Assembly: GCF_021155765.1 (NCBI RefSeq)
Contig: NC_060118.1
Location: 12,722,146-12,786,145, forward strand
DNA length: 64,000 bases
DNA from: Diprion similis
Lineage: Eukaryota > Arthropoda > Insecta > Hymenoptera > Diprionidae
Reading direction: 5' to 3'
Part shown: piece after piece, positions 24,201 through 38,016 of the stretch
How positions within the stretch are numbered: the first letter of the stretch is position 1
How the letters are laid out: each line of letters starts with the position of its first letter
Notes under the pieces: model-generated
The model's database searches: none
What the model saw: only the letters and a program-made list of their open reading frames with translations
Told to the model about the DNA's origin: nothing
Position numbers and translations under genes: made by a program

Positions 24201-24944
24201 TTTTGGTCGTCATTTATCTGCTGCTGGTCCTAGGCTATTTTTGATGTGTTTTCTGAGTTCCTGGGCGTCGAATTAGTCTAAAAAGCGTCATACGGATCGA
24301 TTCCCAGACAAAAGATTTTTCGGCCAAAAAAAATCCAAGGCTAACCCCTTTGCATTTTTGGCGAAAATTTCGACGACTTTGAAAAGTGCTGCAATTAATT
24401 TTTTAGGGTACTATTCCGACGTGATTTTGCGAGAGGAATCGATTGATCGCAGTCCCGATACACTGCGAGCAACACCTGCAAAGTTACAACCGAAAAACTG
24501 CAAATTTTGGTCGTCATTTATCTGCTGCTGATCCTAGGCTATTTTTGATGTGTTTTCTGAGTTCCTGGGCGTCGAATTAGTCTAAAAAGCGTCATACGGA
24601 TCGATTCCCAGACAAAAGATTTTTCGGCCAAAAAAAATCCAAGGCTAACCCCTTTGCATTTTTGGCGAAAATTTCGACGACTTTGAAAAGTGCTGCAATT
24701 AATTTTTTAGGGTACTATTCCGACGTGATTTTGCGAGAGGAATCGATTGATCGCAGTCCCGATACGCTGCGAGCAACACCTGCAAAGTTACAGCCGAAAA
24801 ACTGCAAATTTTGGTCGTCATTTATCTGCTGCTGGTCCTAGGCTATTTTTGATGTGTTTTCTGAGTTCCTGGGCGTCGAATTAGTCTAAAAAGCGTCATA
24901 CGGATCGATTCCCAGACAAAAGATTTTTCGGCCAAAAAAAATCC
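15217..24944. repeat. Superblock copy A within the satellite array (32 monomers)
   Basis: The monomer subtypes here follow the same order as in 26769-35280. Private variants pair up: TTTATTTGCTG at 15701 with 27253, ACAACTG at 16278 with 27830 (offset 38 monomers), CTTCGGGG at 20449 with 30481 (offset 33), and GAATTGATTG with offset 32. Differences in monomer number between the copies are whole units. Confidence 0.75.
16737..19776. repeat. 5-monomer (1520-bp) tandem duplication inside superblock A
   Basis: Two consecutive blocks, 16737-18256 and 18257-19776, show the same five subtypes in the same order. Both include the rare TTTTTGTCGAAA variant twice (17365/17669 and 18885/19189) and the GGGGCACTATT variant once. 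Superblock B has only one copy of this block. Confidence 0.75.
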
Positions 24945-26768
24945 AAGGCTAACCCCTTTGCATTTTTGGCGAAAATTTCGACGACTTTGAAAAGTGCTGC
25001 AATTAATTCTTTGGGGCACTATTCCGACGTGATTTTGCGAGAGGAATCGAATGATCGCAGTCCCGATACGCTGCGAGCAACACCTGCAAAGTTACAGCCG
25101 AAAAACTGCAAATTTTGGTCGTCATTTATCTGCTGCTGGTCCTAGCTTATTTTTGATGTGTTTTCTGAGTTTCTGGGCGTCGAATTAGTCTAAAAAGCGT
25201 CATACGGATCGATTCCCAGACAAAAGATTTTTCGGCCAAAAAAAATTCAAGGCTAACCCCTTTGCATTTTTGGCGAAAATTTCGACGACTTTGAAAAGTG
25301 CTGCAATTAATTCTTTGGGGTACTATTTCGACGTGATTTTGCGAGAGGAATCGATTGATCGCAGTCCCGATACGCTGCGAGCAACACCTGCAAAGTTACA
25401 GCCGAAAAACTGCAAATTTTCGTCGTCATTTCTCTGCTGCTGGTCCTAGGCTATTTTTGATGTGTTTTCTGAGTTCCTGGGCGTCGAATTAGTCTAAAAA
25501 GCGTCATACGGATCGATTCCCAGACAAAAGATTTTTCGGCCAAAAAAAATTCAAGGCTAACCCCTTTGCATTTTTGGCGAAAATTTCGACGACTTTGAAA
25601 AGTGCTGCAATTAATTCTTTAGGGTACTATTCCGACGTGATTTTGCGAGAGGAATCGATTGATCGCAGTCCCGATACGCTGCGAGCAACACCTGCAAAGT
25701 TACAGCCGAAAAACTGCAAATTTTGGTCGTCATTTCTCTGCTGCTGGTCCTAGGCTATTTTTGATGTGTTTTCTGAGTTCCTGGGCGTCGAATTAGTCTA
25801 AAAAGCGTCATACGGATCGATTCCCGTACAAAAGATTTTTCGGCCAAAAAAAATCCAAGGCTAACCCCTTTGCATTTTTGGCGAAAATTTCGACGACTTT
25901 GAAAAGTGCTGCAATTAATTCTTTGGGGTACTATTCCGACGTGATTTTGCGAGAGGAATCGATTAATCGCAGTCCCGATACGCTGCGAGCAACACCTGCA
26001 AAGTTACAGCCGAAAAACTGCAGATTTTCATCGTCATTTCTCCGCTGCTGGTCCTAGGCTATTTTTCATGTGTTTTCTGAGTTCCTGGGCGTCGAATTAG
26101 TCTGAAAAGCGTCATACGGATCGATTCCCAGACAAAAGATTTTTCGGCCAAAAAAAATCCAAGGCTAACCCCTTTGCATTTTTGGCGAAAATTTCGACGA
26201 CTTTGAAAAGTGCTGCAATTAATTCTTTGGGGTACTATTCCGACGTGATTTTGCGAGAGGAATCGATTAATCGCAGTCCCGATACGCTGCGAGCAACACC
26301 TGCAAAGTTACAGCCGAAAAACTGCAGATTTTCATCGTCATTTCTCCGCTGCTGGTCCTAGGCTATTTTTCATGTGTTTTCTGAGTTCCTGGGCGTCGAA
26401 TTAGTCTAAAAAGCGTCATACGGATCGATTCCCAGACGAAAGATTTTTCAGCAAAAAAAAATCCAAGGCTAACCCCTTTGCATTTTTGGCGAAAATTTCG
26501 ACGACTTTGAAAAGTGCTGCAATTAATTCTTTAGGGTACTATTCCGACGTGATTTTGCGAGAGGAATCGATTGATCGCAGTCCCGATACGCTGCGAGCAA
26601 CACCTGCAAAGTTACAGCCGAAAAACTGCAAATTTTGGTCGTCATTTCTCTGCTGCTGGTCCTAGGCTATTTTTGATGTGTTTTCTGAGTTCCTGGGCGT
26701 CGAATTAGTCTAAAAAGCGTCATACGGATCGATTCCCGTACAAAAGATTTTTCGGCCAAAAAAAATCC

Positions 26769-29700
26769 AAGGCTAACCCCTTTGCATTTTTGGCGAAAAT
26801 TTCGACGACTTTGAAAAGTGCTGCAATTAATTTTTTAGGGTACTATTCCGACGTGATTTTGCGAGAGGAATCGATTGATCGCAGTCCCGATACGCTGCGA
26901 GCAACACCTGCAAAGTTACAGCCGAAAAACTGCAAATTTTGGTCGTCATTTATCTGCTGCTGGTCCTAGGCTATTTTTGATGTGTTTTCTGAGTTCCTGG
27001 GCGTCGAATGAGTCTAAAAAGCGTCATACGGATCGATTCCCAGACAAAAGATTTTTCGGCCAAAAAAAATCCAAGGCTAACCCCTTTGCATTTTTGGCGA
27101 AAATTTCGACGACTTTGAAAAGTGCTGCAATTAATTTTTTAGGGTACTATTCCGACGTGATTTTGCGAGAGGAATCGATTGATCGCAGTCCCGATACGCT
27201 GCGAGCAACACCTGCAAAGTTACAGCCGAAAAACTGCAAATTTTGGTCGTCATTTATTTGCTGCTGGTCCTAGGCTATTTTTGATGTGTTTTCTGAGTTC
27301 CTGGGCGTCGAATTAGTCTAAAAAGCGTCATACGGATCGATTCCCAGACAAAAGATTTTTCGGCCAAAAAAAATCCAAGGCTAACCCCTTTGCATTTTTG
27401 GCGAAAATTTCGACGACTTTGAAAAGTGCTGCAATTAATTTTTTAGGGTACTATTCCGACGTGATTTTGCGAGAGGAATCGATTGATCGCAGTCCCGATA
27501 CGCTGCGAGCAACACCTGCAAAGTTACAACCGAAAAACTGCAAATTTTGGTCGTCATTTATCTGCTGCTGGTCCTAGGCTATTTTTGATGTGTTTTCTGA
27601 GTTCCTGGGCGTCGAATTAGTCTAAAAAGCGTCATACGGATCGATTCCCAGACAAAAGATTTTTCGGCCAAAAAAAATCCAAGGCTAACCCCTTTGCATT
27701 TTTGGCGAAAATTTCGACGACTTTGAAAAGTGCTGCAATTAATTTTTTAGGGTACTATTCCGACGTGATTTTGCGAGAGGAATCGATTGATCGCAGTCCC
27801 GATACGCTGCGAGCAACACCTGCAAAGTTACAACTGAAAAACTGCAAATTTTGGTCGTCATTTATCTGCTGCTGGTCCTAGGCTATTTTTGATGTGTTTT
27901 CTGAGTTCCTGGGCGTCGAATTAGTCTAAAAAGCGTCATACGGATCGATTCCCAGACAAAAGATTTTTCGGCCAAAAAAAATCCAAGGCTAACCCCTTTG
28001 CATTTTTGGCGAAAATTTCGACGACTTTGAAAAGTGCTGCAATTAATTTTTTAGGGTACTATTCCGACGTGATTTTGCGAGAGGAATCGATTGATCGCAG
28101 TCCCGATACACTGCGAGCAACACCTGCAAAGTTACAACCGAAAAACTGCAAATTTTGGTCGTCATTTATCTGCTGCTGATCCTAGGCTATTTTTGATGTG
28201 TTTTCTGAGTTCCTGGGCGTCGAATTAGTCTAAAAAGCGTCATACGGATCGATTCCCAGACAAAAGATTTTTCGGCCAAAAAAAATCCAAGGCTAACCCC
28301 TTTGCATTTTTGGCGAAAATTTCGACGACTTTGAAAAGTGCTGCAATTAATTTTTTAGGGTACTATTCCGACGTGATTTTGCGAGAGGAATCGATTGATC
28401 GCAGTCCCGATACGCTGCGAGCAACACCTGCAAAGTTACAGCCGAAAAACTGCAAATTTTGGTCGTCATTTATCTGCTGCTGGTCCTAGGCTATTTTTGA
28501 TGTGTTTTCTGAGTTCCTGGGCGTCGAATTAGTCTAAAAAGCGTCATACGGATCGATTCCCAGACAAAAGATTTTTCGGCCAAAAAAAATCCAAGGCTAA
28601 CCCCTTTGCATTTTTGGCGAAAATTTCGACGACTTTGAAAAGTGCTGCAATTAATTCTTTGGGGTACTATTCCGACGTGATTTTGCGAGAGGAATCGAAT
28701 GATCGCAGTCCCGATACGCTGCGAGCAACACCTGCAAAGTTACAGCCGAAAAACTGCAAATTTTGGTCGTCATTTATCTGCTGCTGGTCCTAGCTTATTT
28801 TTGATGTGTTTTCTGAGTTTCTGGGCGTCGAATTAGTCTAAAAAGCGTCATACGGATCGATTCCCAGACAAAAGATTTTTCGGCCAAAAAAAATTCAAGG
28901 CTAACCCCTTTGCATTTTTGTCGAAAATTTCGACGACTTTGAAAAGTGCTGCAATTAATTCTTTAGGGTACTATTCCGACGTGATTTTGCGAGAGGAATC
29001 GATTGATCGCAGTCCCGATACGCTGCGAGCAACACCTGCAAAGTTACAGCCGAAAAACTGCAAATTTTGGTCGTCATTTCTCTGCTGCTGGTCCTAGGCT
29101 ATTTTTGATGTGTTTTCTGAGTTCCTGGGCGTCGAATTAGTCTAAAAAGCGTCATACGGATCGATTCCCAGACAAAAGATTTTTCGGCCAAAAAAAATTC
29201 AAGGCTAACCCCTTTGCATTTTTGTCGAAAATTTCGACGACTTTGAAAAGTGCTGCAATTAATTCTTTAGGGTACTATTCCGACGTGATTTTGCGAGAGG
29301 AATCGATTGATCGCAGTCCCGATACGCTGCGAGCAACACCTGCAAAGTTACAGCCGAAAAACTGCAAATTTTCGTCGTCATTTCTCTGCTGCTGGTCCTA
29401 GGCTATTTTTGATGTGTTTTCTTAGTTTCTGGGCGTCGAATTAGTCTAAAAAGCGTCATACGGATCGATTCCCAGACAAAAGATTTTTCGGCCAAAAAAA
29501 ATCCAAGGCTAACCCCTTTGCATTTTTGGCGAAAATTTCGACGACTTTGAAAAGTGCTGCAATTAATTCTTTGGGGCACTATTCCGACGTGATTTTGCGA
29601 GAGGAATCGAATGATCGCAGTCCCGATACGCTGCGAGCAACACCTGCAAAGTTACAGCCGAAAAACTGCAAATTTTGGTCGTCATTTATCTGCTGCTGGT

Positions 29701-32700
29701 CCTAGCTTATTTTTGATGTGTTTTCTGAGTTTCTGGGCGTCGAATTAGTCTAAAAAGCGTCATACGGATCGATTCCCAGACAAAAGATTTTTCGGCCAAA
29801 AAAAATTCAAGGCTAACCCCTTTGCATTTTTGGCGAAAATTTCGACGACTTTGAAAAGTGCTGCAATTAATTCTTTGGGGTACTATTTCGACGTGATTTT
29901 GCGAGAGGAATCGATTGATCGCAGTCCCGATACGCTGCGAGCAACACCTGCAAAGTTACAGCCGAAAAACTGCAAATTTTCGTCGTCATTTCTCTGCTGC
30001 TGGTCCTAGGCTATTTTTGATGTGTTTTCTGAGTTCCTGGGCGTCGAATTAGTCTAAAAAGCGTCATACGGATCGATTCCCAGACAAAAGATTGTTCGGC
30101 CAAAAAAAATTCAAGGCTAACCCCTTTGCATTTTTGGCGAAAATTTCGACGACTTTGAAAAGTGCTGCAATTAATTCTTTAGGGTGCTATTCCGACGTGA
30201 TTTTGCGAGAGGAATCGATTGATCGCAGTCCCGATACGCTGCGAGCAACACCTGCAAAGTTACAGCCGAAAAACTGCAAATTTTGGTCGTCATTTCTCTG
30301 CTGCTGGTCCTAGGCTATTTTTGATGTGTTTTCTGAGTTCCTGGGCGTCGAATTAGTCTAAAAAGCGTCATACGGATCGATTCCCGTACAAAAGATTTTT
30401 CGGCCAAAAAAAATCCAAGGCTAACCCCTTTGCATTTTTGGCGAAAATTTCGACGACTTTGAAAAGTGCTGCAATTAATTCTTCGGGGTACTATTCCGAC
30501 GTGATTTTGCGAGAGGAATCGATTAATCGCAGTCCCGATACGCTGCGAGCAACACCTGCAAAGTTACAGCCGAAAAACTGCAGATTTTCATCGTCATTTC
30601 TCCGCTGCTGGTCCTAGGCTATTTTTCATGTGTTTTCTGAGTTCCTGGGCGTCGAATTAGTCTGAAAAGCGTCATACGGATCGATTCCCAGACAAAAGAT
30701 TTTTCGGCCAAAAAAAATCCAAGGCTAACCCCTTTGCATTTTTGGCGAAAATTTCGACGACTTTGAAAAGTGCTGCAATTAATTCTTTGGGGTACTATTC
30801 CGACGTGATTTTGCGAGAGGAATCGATTAATCGCAGTCCCGATACGCTGCGAGCAACACCTGCAAAGTTACAGCCGAAAAACTGCAGATTTTCATCGTCA
30901 TTTCTCCGCTGCTGGTCCTAGGCTATTTTTCATGTGTTTTCTGAGTTCCTGGGCGTCGAATTAGTCTAAAAAGCGTCATACGGATCGATTCCCAGACGAA
31001 AGATTTTTCAGCAAAAAAAAATCCAAGGCTAACCCCTTTGCATTTTTGGCGAAAATTTCGACGACTTTGAAAAGTGCTGCAATTAATTCTTTAGGGTACT
31101 ATTCCGACGTGATTTTGCGAGAGGAATCGATTGATCGCAGTCCCGATACGCTGCGAGCAACACCTGCAAAGTTACAGCCGAAAAACTGCAAATTTTGGTC
31201 GTCATTTCTCTGCTGCTGGTCCTAGGCTATTTTTGATGTGTTTTCTGAGTTCCTGGGCGTCGAATTAGTCTAAAAAGCGTCATACGGATCGATTCCCGTA
31301 CAAAAGATTTTTCGGCCAAAAAAAATCCAAGGCTAACCCCTTTGCATTTTTGGCGAAAATTTCGACGACTTTGAAAAGTGCTGCAATTAATTTTTTAGGG
31401 TACTATTCCGACGTGATTTTGCGAGAGGAATTGATTGATCGCAGTCCCGATACGCTGCGAGCAACACCTGCAAAGTTACAACCGAAAAACTGCAAATTTT
31501 GGTCGTCATTTATCTGCTGCTGGTCCTAGGCTATTTTTGATGTGTTTTCTGAGTTCCTGGGCGTCGAATTAGTCTAAAAAGCGTCATACGGATCGATTCC
31601 CAGACAAAAGATTTTTCGGCCAAAAAAAATCCAAGGCTAACCCCTTTGCATTTTTGGCGAAAATTTCGACGACTTTGAAAAGTGCTGCAATTAATTTTTT
31701 AGGGTACTATTCCGACGTGATTTTGCGAGAGGAATCGATTGATCGCAGTCCCGATACACTGCGAGCAACACCTGCAAAGTTACAACCGAAAAACTGCAAA
31801 TTTTGGTCGTCATTTATCTGCTGCTGATCCTAGGCTATTTTTGATGTGTTTTCTGAGTTCCTGGGCGTCGAATTAGTCTAAAAAGCGTCATACGGATCGA
31901 TTCCCAGACAAAAGATTTTTCGGCCAAAAAAAATCCAAGGCTAACCCCTTTGCATTTTTGGCGAAAATTTCGACGACTTTGAAAAGTGCTGCAATTAATT
32001 TTTTAGGGTACTATTCCGACGTGATTTTGCGAGAGGAATCGATTGATCGCAGTCCCGATACGCTGCGAGCAACACCTGCAAAGTTACAACCGAAAAACTG
32101 CAAATTTTGGTCGTCATTTATCTGCTGCTGGTCCTAGGCTATTTTTGATGTGTTTTCTGAGTTCCTGGGCGTCGAATTAGTCTAAAAAGCGTCATACGGA
32201 TCGATTCCCAGACAAAAGATTTTTCGGCCAAAAAAAATCCAAGGCTAACCCCTTTGCATTTTTGGCGAAAATTTCGACGACTTTGAAAAGTGCTGCAATT
32301 AATTTTTTAGGGTACTATTCCGACGTGATTTTGCGAGAGGAATCGATTGATCGCAGTCCCGATACGCTGCGAGCAACACCTGCAAAGTTACAACCGAAAA
32401 ACTGCAAATTTTGGTCGTCATTTATCTGCTGCTGGTCCTAGGCTATTTTTGATGTGTTTTCTGAGTTCCTGGGCGTCGAATTAGTCTAAAAAGCGTCATA
32501 CGGATCGATTCCCAGACAAAAGATTTTTCGGCCAAAAAAAATCCAAGGCTAACCCCTTTGCATTTTTGGCGAAAATTTCGACGACTTTGAAAAGTGCTGC
32601 AATTAATTTTTTAGGGTACTATTCCGACGTGATTTTGCGAGAGGAATCGATTGATCGCAGTCCCGATACACTGCGAGCAACACCTGCAAAGTTACAACCG

Positions 32701-35280
32701 AAAAACTGCAAATTTTGGTCGTCATTTATCTGCTGCTGATCCTAGGCTATTTTTGATGTGTTTTCTGAGTTCCTGGGCGTCGAATTAGTCTAAAAAGCGT
32801 CATACGGATCGATTCCCAGACAAAAGATTTTTCGGCCAAAAAAAATCCAAGGCTAACCCCTTTGCATTTTTGGCGAAAATTTCGACGACTTTGAAAAGTG
32901 CTGCAATTAATTTTTTAGGGTACTATTCCGACGTGATTTTGCGAGAGGAATCGATTGATCGCAGTCCCGATACGCTGCGAGCAACACCTGCAAAGTTACA
33001 GCCGAAAAACTGCAAATTTTGGTCGTCATTTATCTGCTGCTGGTCCTAGGCTATTTTTGATGTGTTTTCTGAGTTCCTAGGCGTCGAATTAGTCTAAAAA
33101 GCGTCATACGGATCGATTCCCAGACAAAAGATTTTTCGGCCAAAAAAAATCCAAGGCTAACCCCTTTGCATTTTTGGCGAAAATTTCGACGACTTTGAAA
33201 AGTGCTGCAATTAATTCTTCGGGGTACTATTCCGACGTGATTTTGCGAGAGGAATCGAATGATCGCAGTCCCGATACGCTGCGAGCAACACCTGCAAAGT
33301 TACAGCCGAAAAACTGCAAATTTTGGTCGTCATTTATCTGCTGCTGGTCCTAGCTTATTTTTGATGTGTTTTCTGAGTTTCTGGGCGTCGAATTAGTCTA
33401 AAAAGCGTCATACGGATCGATTCCCAGACAAAAGATTTTTCGGCCAAAAAAAATTCAAGGCTAACCCCTTTGCATTTTTGTCGAAAATTTCGACGACTTT
33501 GAAAAGTGCTGCAATTAATTCTTTAGGGTACTATTCCGACGTGATTTTGCGAGAGGAATCGATTGATCGCAGTCCCGATACGCTGCGAGCAACACCTGCA
33601 AAGTTACAGCCGAAAAACTGCAAATTTTGGTCGTCATTTCTCTGCTGCTGGTCCTAGGCTATTTTTGATGTGTTTTCTGAGTTCCTGGGCGTCGAATTAG
33701 TCTAAAAAGCGTCATACGGATCGATTCCCAGACAAAAGATTTTTCGGCCAAAAAAAATTCAAGGCTAACCCCTTTGCATTTTTGTCGAAAATTTCGACGA
33801 CTTTGAAAAGTGCTGCAATTAATTCTTTAGGGTACTATTCCGACGTGATTTTGCGAGAGGAATCGATTGATCGCAGTCATGATACGCTGCGAGCAACACC
33901 TGCAAAGTTACAGCCGAAAAACTGCAAATTTTGGTCGTCATTTCTCTGCTGCTGGTCCTAGGCTATTTTTGATGTGTTTTCTGAGTTCCTGGGCGTCGAA
34001 TTAGTCTAAAAAGCGTCATACGGATCGATTCCCAGACAAAAGATTTTTCGGCCAAAAAAAATCCAAGGCTAACCCCTTTGCATTTTTGGCGAAAATTTCG
34101 ACGACTTTGAAAAGTGCTGCAATTAATTCTTTGGGGTACTATTCCGACGTGATTTTGCGAGAGGAATCGATTAATCGCAGTCCCGATACGCTGCGAGCAA
34201 CACCTGCAAAGTTACAGCCGAAAAACTGCAGATTTTCATCGTCATTTCTCCGCTGCTGGTCCTAGGCTATTTTTCATGTGTTTTCTGAGTTCCTGGGCGT
34301 CGAATTAGTCTGAAAAGCGTCATACGGATCGATTCCCAGACAAAAGATTTATCGGCCAAAAAAAATCCAAGGCTAACCCCTTTGCATTTTTGGCGAAAAT
34401 TTCGACGACTTTGAAAAGTGCTGCAATTAATTTTTTAGGGTACTATTCCGACGTGATTTTGCGAGAGGAATCGATTGATCGCAGTCCCGATACGCTGCGA
34501 GCAACACCTGCAAAGTTACAACCGAAAAACTGCAAATTTTGGTCGTCATTTATCTGCTGCTGGTCCTAGGCTATTTTTGATGTGTTTTCTGAGTTCCTGG
34601 GCGTCGAATTAGTCTAAAAAGCGTCATACGGATCGATTCCCAGACAAAAGATTTTTCGGCCAAAAAAAATCCAAGGCTAACCCCTTTGCATTTTTGGCGA
34701 AAATTTCGACGACTTTGAAAAGTGCTGCAATTAATTTTTTAGGGTACTATTCCGACGTGATTTTGCGAGAGGAATCGATTGATCGCAGTCCCGATACACT
34801 GCGAGCAACACCTGCAAAGTTACAACCGAAAAACTGCAAATTTTGGTCGTCATTTATCTGCTGCTGATCCTAGGCTATTTTTGATGTGTTTTCTGAGTTC
34901 CTGGGCGTCGAATTAGTCTAAAAAGCGTCATACGGATCGATTCCCAGACAAAAGATTTTTCGGCCAAAAAAAATCCAAGGCTAACCCCTTTGCATTTTTG
35001 GCGAAAATTTCGACGACTTTGAAAAGTGCTGCAATTAATTTTTTAGGGTACTATTCCGACGTGATTTTGCGAGAGGAATCGATTGATCGCAGTCCCGATA
35101 CGCTGCGAGCAACACCTGCAAAGTTACAGCCGAAAAACTGCAAATTTTGGTCGTCATTTATCTGCTGCTGGTCCTAGGCTATTTTTGATGTGTTTTCTGA
35201 GTTCCTGGGCGTCGAATTAGTCTAAAAAGCGTCATACGGATCGATTCCCAGACAAAAGATTTTTCGGCCAAAAAAAATCC
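26769..35280. repeat. Superblock copy B within the satellite array (28 monomers)
   Basis: This is the second copy of the long monomer series starting at 15217, recognised by shared private variants. It lacks the extra 5-monomer duplication and has lost one monomer with GAATGAGTC near 31330. It has also gained two monomers around 31900-32500. Confidence 0.75.
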
Positions 35281-37360
35281 AAGGCTAACCCCTTTGCATT
35301 TTTGGCGAAAATTTCGACGACTTTGAAAAGTGCTGCAATTAATTCTTTGGGGTACTATTCCGACGTGATTTTGCGAGAGGAATCGATTAATCGCAGTCCC
35401 GATACGCTGCGAGCAACACCTGCAAAGTTACAGCCGAAAAACTGCAGATTTTCATCGTCATTTCTCCGCTGCTGGTCCTAGGCTATTTTTCATGTGTTTT
35501 CTGAGTTCCTGGGCGTCGAATTAGTCTGAAAAGCGTCATACGGATCGATTCCCAGACAAAAGATTTATCGGCCAAAAAAAATCCAAGGCTAACCCCTTTG
35601 CATTTTTGTCGAAAATTTCGACGACTTTGAAAAGTGCTGCAATTAATTCTTTGGGGTACTATTCCGACGTGATTTTGCGAGAGGAATCGATTAATCGCAG
35701 TCCCGATACGCTGCGAGCAACACCTGCAAAGTTACAGCCGAAAAACTGCAGATTTTCATCGTCATTTCTCCGCTGCTGGTCCTAGGCTCTTTTTCATGTG
35801 TTTTCTGAGTTCCTGGGCGTCGAATTAGTCTAAAAAGCGTCATACGGATCGATTCCCAGACAAAAGATTTTTCGGCCAAAAAAAATCCAAGGCTAACCCC
35901 TTTGCATTTTTGGCGAAAATTTCGACGACTTTGAAAAGTGCTGCAATTAATTCTTTGGGGTACTATTTCGACGTGATTTTGCGAGAGGAATCGATTAATC
36001 GCAGTCCCGATACGCTGCGAGCAACACCTGCAAAGTTACAGCCGAAAAACTGCAGATTTTCATCGTCATTTTTCCGCTGCTGGTCCTAGGCTATTTTTCA
36101 TGTGTTTTCTGAGTTCCTCGGCGTCGAATTAGTCTAAAAAGCGTCATACGGATCGATTCCCAGACAAAAGATTTTTCGGCCAAAAAAAATCCAAGGCTAA
36201 CCCCTTTGCATTTTTGGCGAAAATTTCGACGACTTTGAAAAGTGCTGCAATTAATTCTTTGGGGTACTATTCCGACGTGATTTTGCGAGAGGAATCGATT
36301 AATCGCAGTCCCGATACGCTGCGAGCAACACCTGCAAAGTTACAGCCGAAAAACTGCAGATTTTCATCGTCATTTCTCCGCTGCTGGTCCTAGGCTATTT
36401 TTCATGTGTTTTCTGAGTTCCTGGGCGTCGAATTAGTCTAAAAAGCGTCATACGGATCGATTCCCAGACAAAAGATTTTTCGGCCAAAAAAAATCCAAGG
36501 CTAACCCCTTTGCATTTTTGGCGAAAATTTCGACGACTTTGAAAAGTGCTGCAATTAATTCTTTGGGGTACTATTCCGACGTGATTTTGCGAGAGGAATC
36601 AAATGATCGCAGTCCCGATACGCTGCGAGCAACACCTGCAAAGTTACAGCCGAAAAACTGCAAATTTTGGTCGTCATTTGTCTGCTGCTGGTCCTAGCTT
36701 ATTTTTGATGTGTTTTCTGAGTTTCTGGGCGTCGAATTAGTCTAAAAAGCGTCATACGGATCGATTCCCAGACAAAAGATTTTTCGGCCAAAAAAAATTC
36801 AAGGCTAACCCCTTTGCATTTTTGGCGAAAATTTCGACGACTTTGAAAAGTGCTGCAATTAATTCTTTGGGGTACTATTTCGACGTGATTTTGCGAGAGG
36901 AATCGATTGATCGCAGTCCCGATACGCTGCGAGCAACACCTGCAAAGTTACAACCGAAAAACTGCAAATTTTGGTCGTCATTTATCTGCTGCTGATTCTA
37001 GGCTATTTTTGATGTGTTTTCTGAGTTCCTGGGCGTCGAATTAGTCTAAAAAGCGTCATACGGATCGATTCCCAGACAAAAGATTTTTCGGCCGAAAAAA
37101 ATCCAAGGCTAACCCCTTTGCATTTTTGGCGAAAATTTCGACGACTTTGAAAAGTGCTGCAAATAATTGTTTAGGGTACTATTCCGACGTGATTTTGCGA
37201 GAGGAATCGATTGATCGCAGTCCCGATACGCTGCGAGCAACACCTGCAAAGTTACAACCGAAAAACTGCAAATTTTGGTCGTCATTTATCTGCTGCTGAT
37301 TCTAGGCTATTTTTGATGTGTTTTCTGAGTTCCTGGGCGTCGAATTAGTCTAGAAAGCGT
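33761..37360. repeat. 12-monomer block, first copy (repeats at +4256 bp)
   Basis: Rare variants in this block recur exactly 14 x 304 = 4256 bp downstream, in the same order: GCAGTCATGATA (33873), GGCTCTTTTTC (35786), CATTTTTCCGC with TTCCTCGGCG (36065-36121), GAGGAATCAAATG (36594), CATTTGTCTG (36676), GGCCGAAAAAAATCC (37091) and GCAAATAATTG (37159). Confidence 0.85.
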
Positions 37361-38016
37361 CATACGGATCGATTCCCGGACAAAAGATTTTTCGGCCAAA
37401 AAAAATCCAAGGCTAACCCCTTTGCATTTTTGGCGAAAATTTTGACGACTTTGAAAAGTGCTGCAATTAATTCTTTGGGGTACTATTCCGACGTGATTTT
37501 GCGAGAGGAATCGATTAATCGCAGTCCCGATACGCTGCGAGCAACACCTGCAAAGTTACAGCCGAAAAACTGCAGATTTTCATCGTCATTTCTCCGCTGC
37601 TGGTCCTAGGCTATTTTTCATGTGTTTTCTGAGTTCCTGGGCGTCGAATTAGTCTGAAAAGCGTCATACGGATCGATTCCCAGACAAAAGATTTTTCGGC
37701 CAAAAAAAATCCAAGGCTAACCCCTTTGCATTTTTGGCGAAAATTTCGACGACTTTGAAAAGTGCTGCAATTAATTCTTTAGGGTACTATTCCGACGTGA
37801 TTTTGCGAGAGGAATCGATTGATCGCAGTCCCGATACGCTGCGAGCAACACCTGCAAAGTTACAGCCGAAAAACTGCAAATTTTGGTCGTCATTTCTCTG
37901 CTGCTGGTCCTAGGCTATTTTTGATGTGTTTTCTGAGTTCCTGGGCGTCGAATTAGTCTAAAAAGCGTCATACGGATCGATTCCCAGACAAAAGATTTTT
38001 CGGCCAAAAAAAATTC

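Noticed and set aside
9851..27273. Repeated 132-residue open frames in the array (9851, 12891, 15323, 21403, 26875)
   Set aside because: They span monomer borders, exist only where a stop in the monomer is lost (GAATGAGTC), and recur because the DNA recurs. The 304-bp period breaks frame at each unit, and there is no start context or domain.
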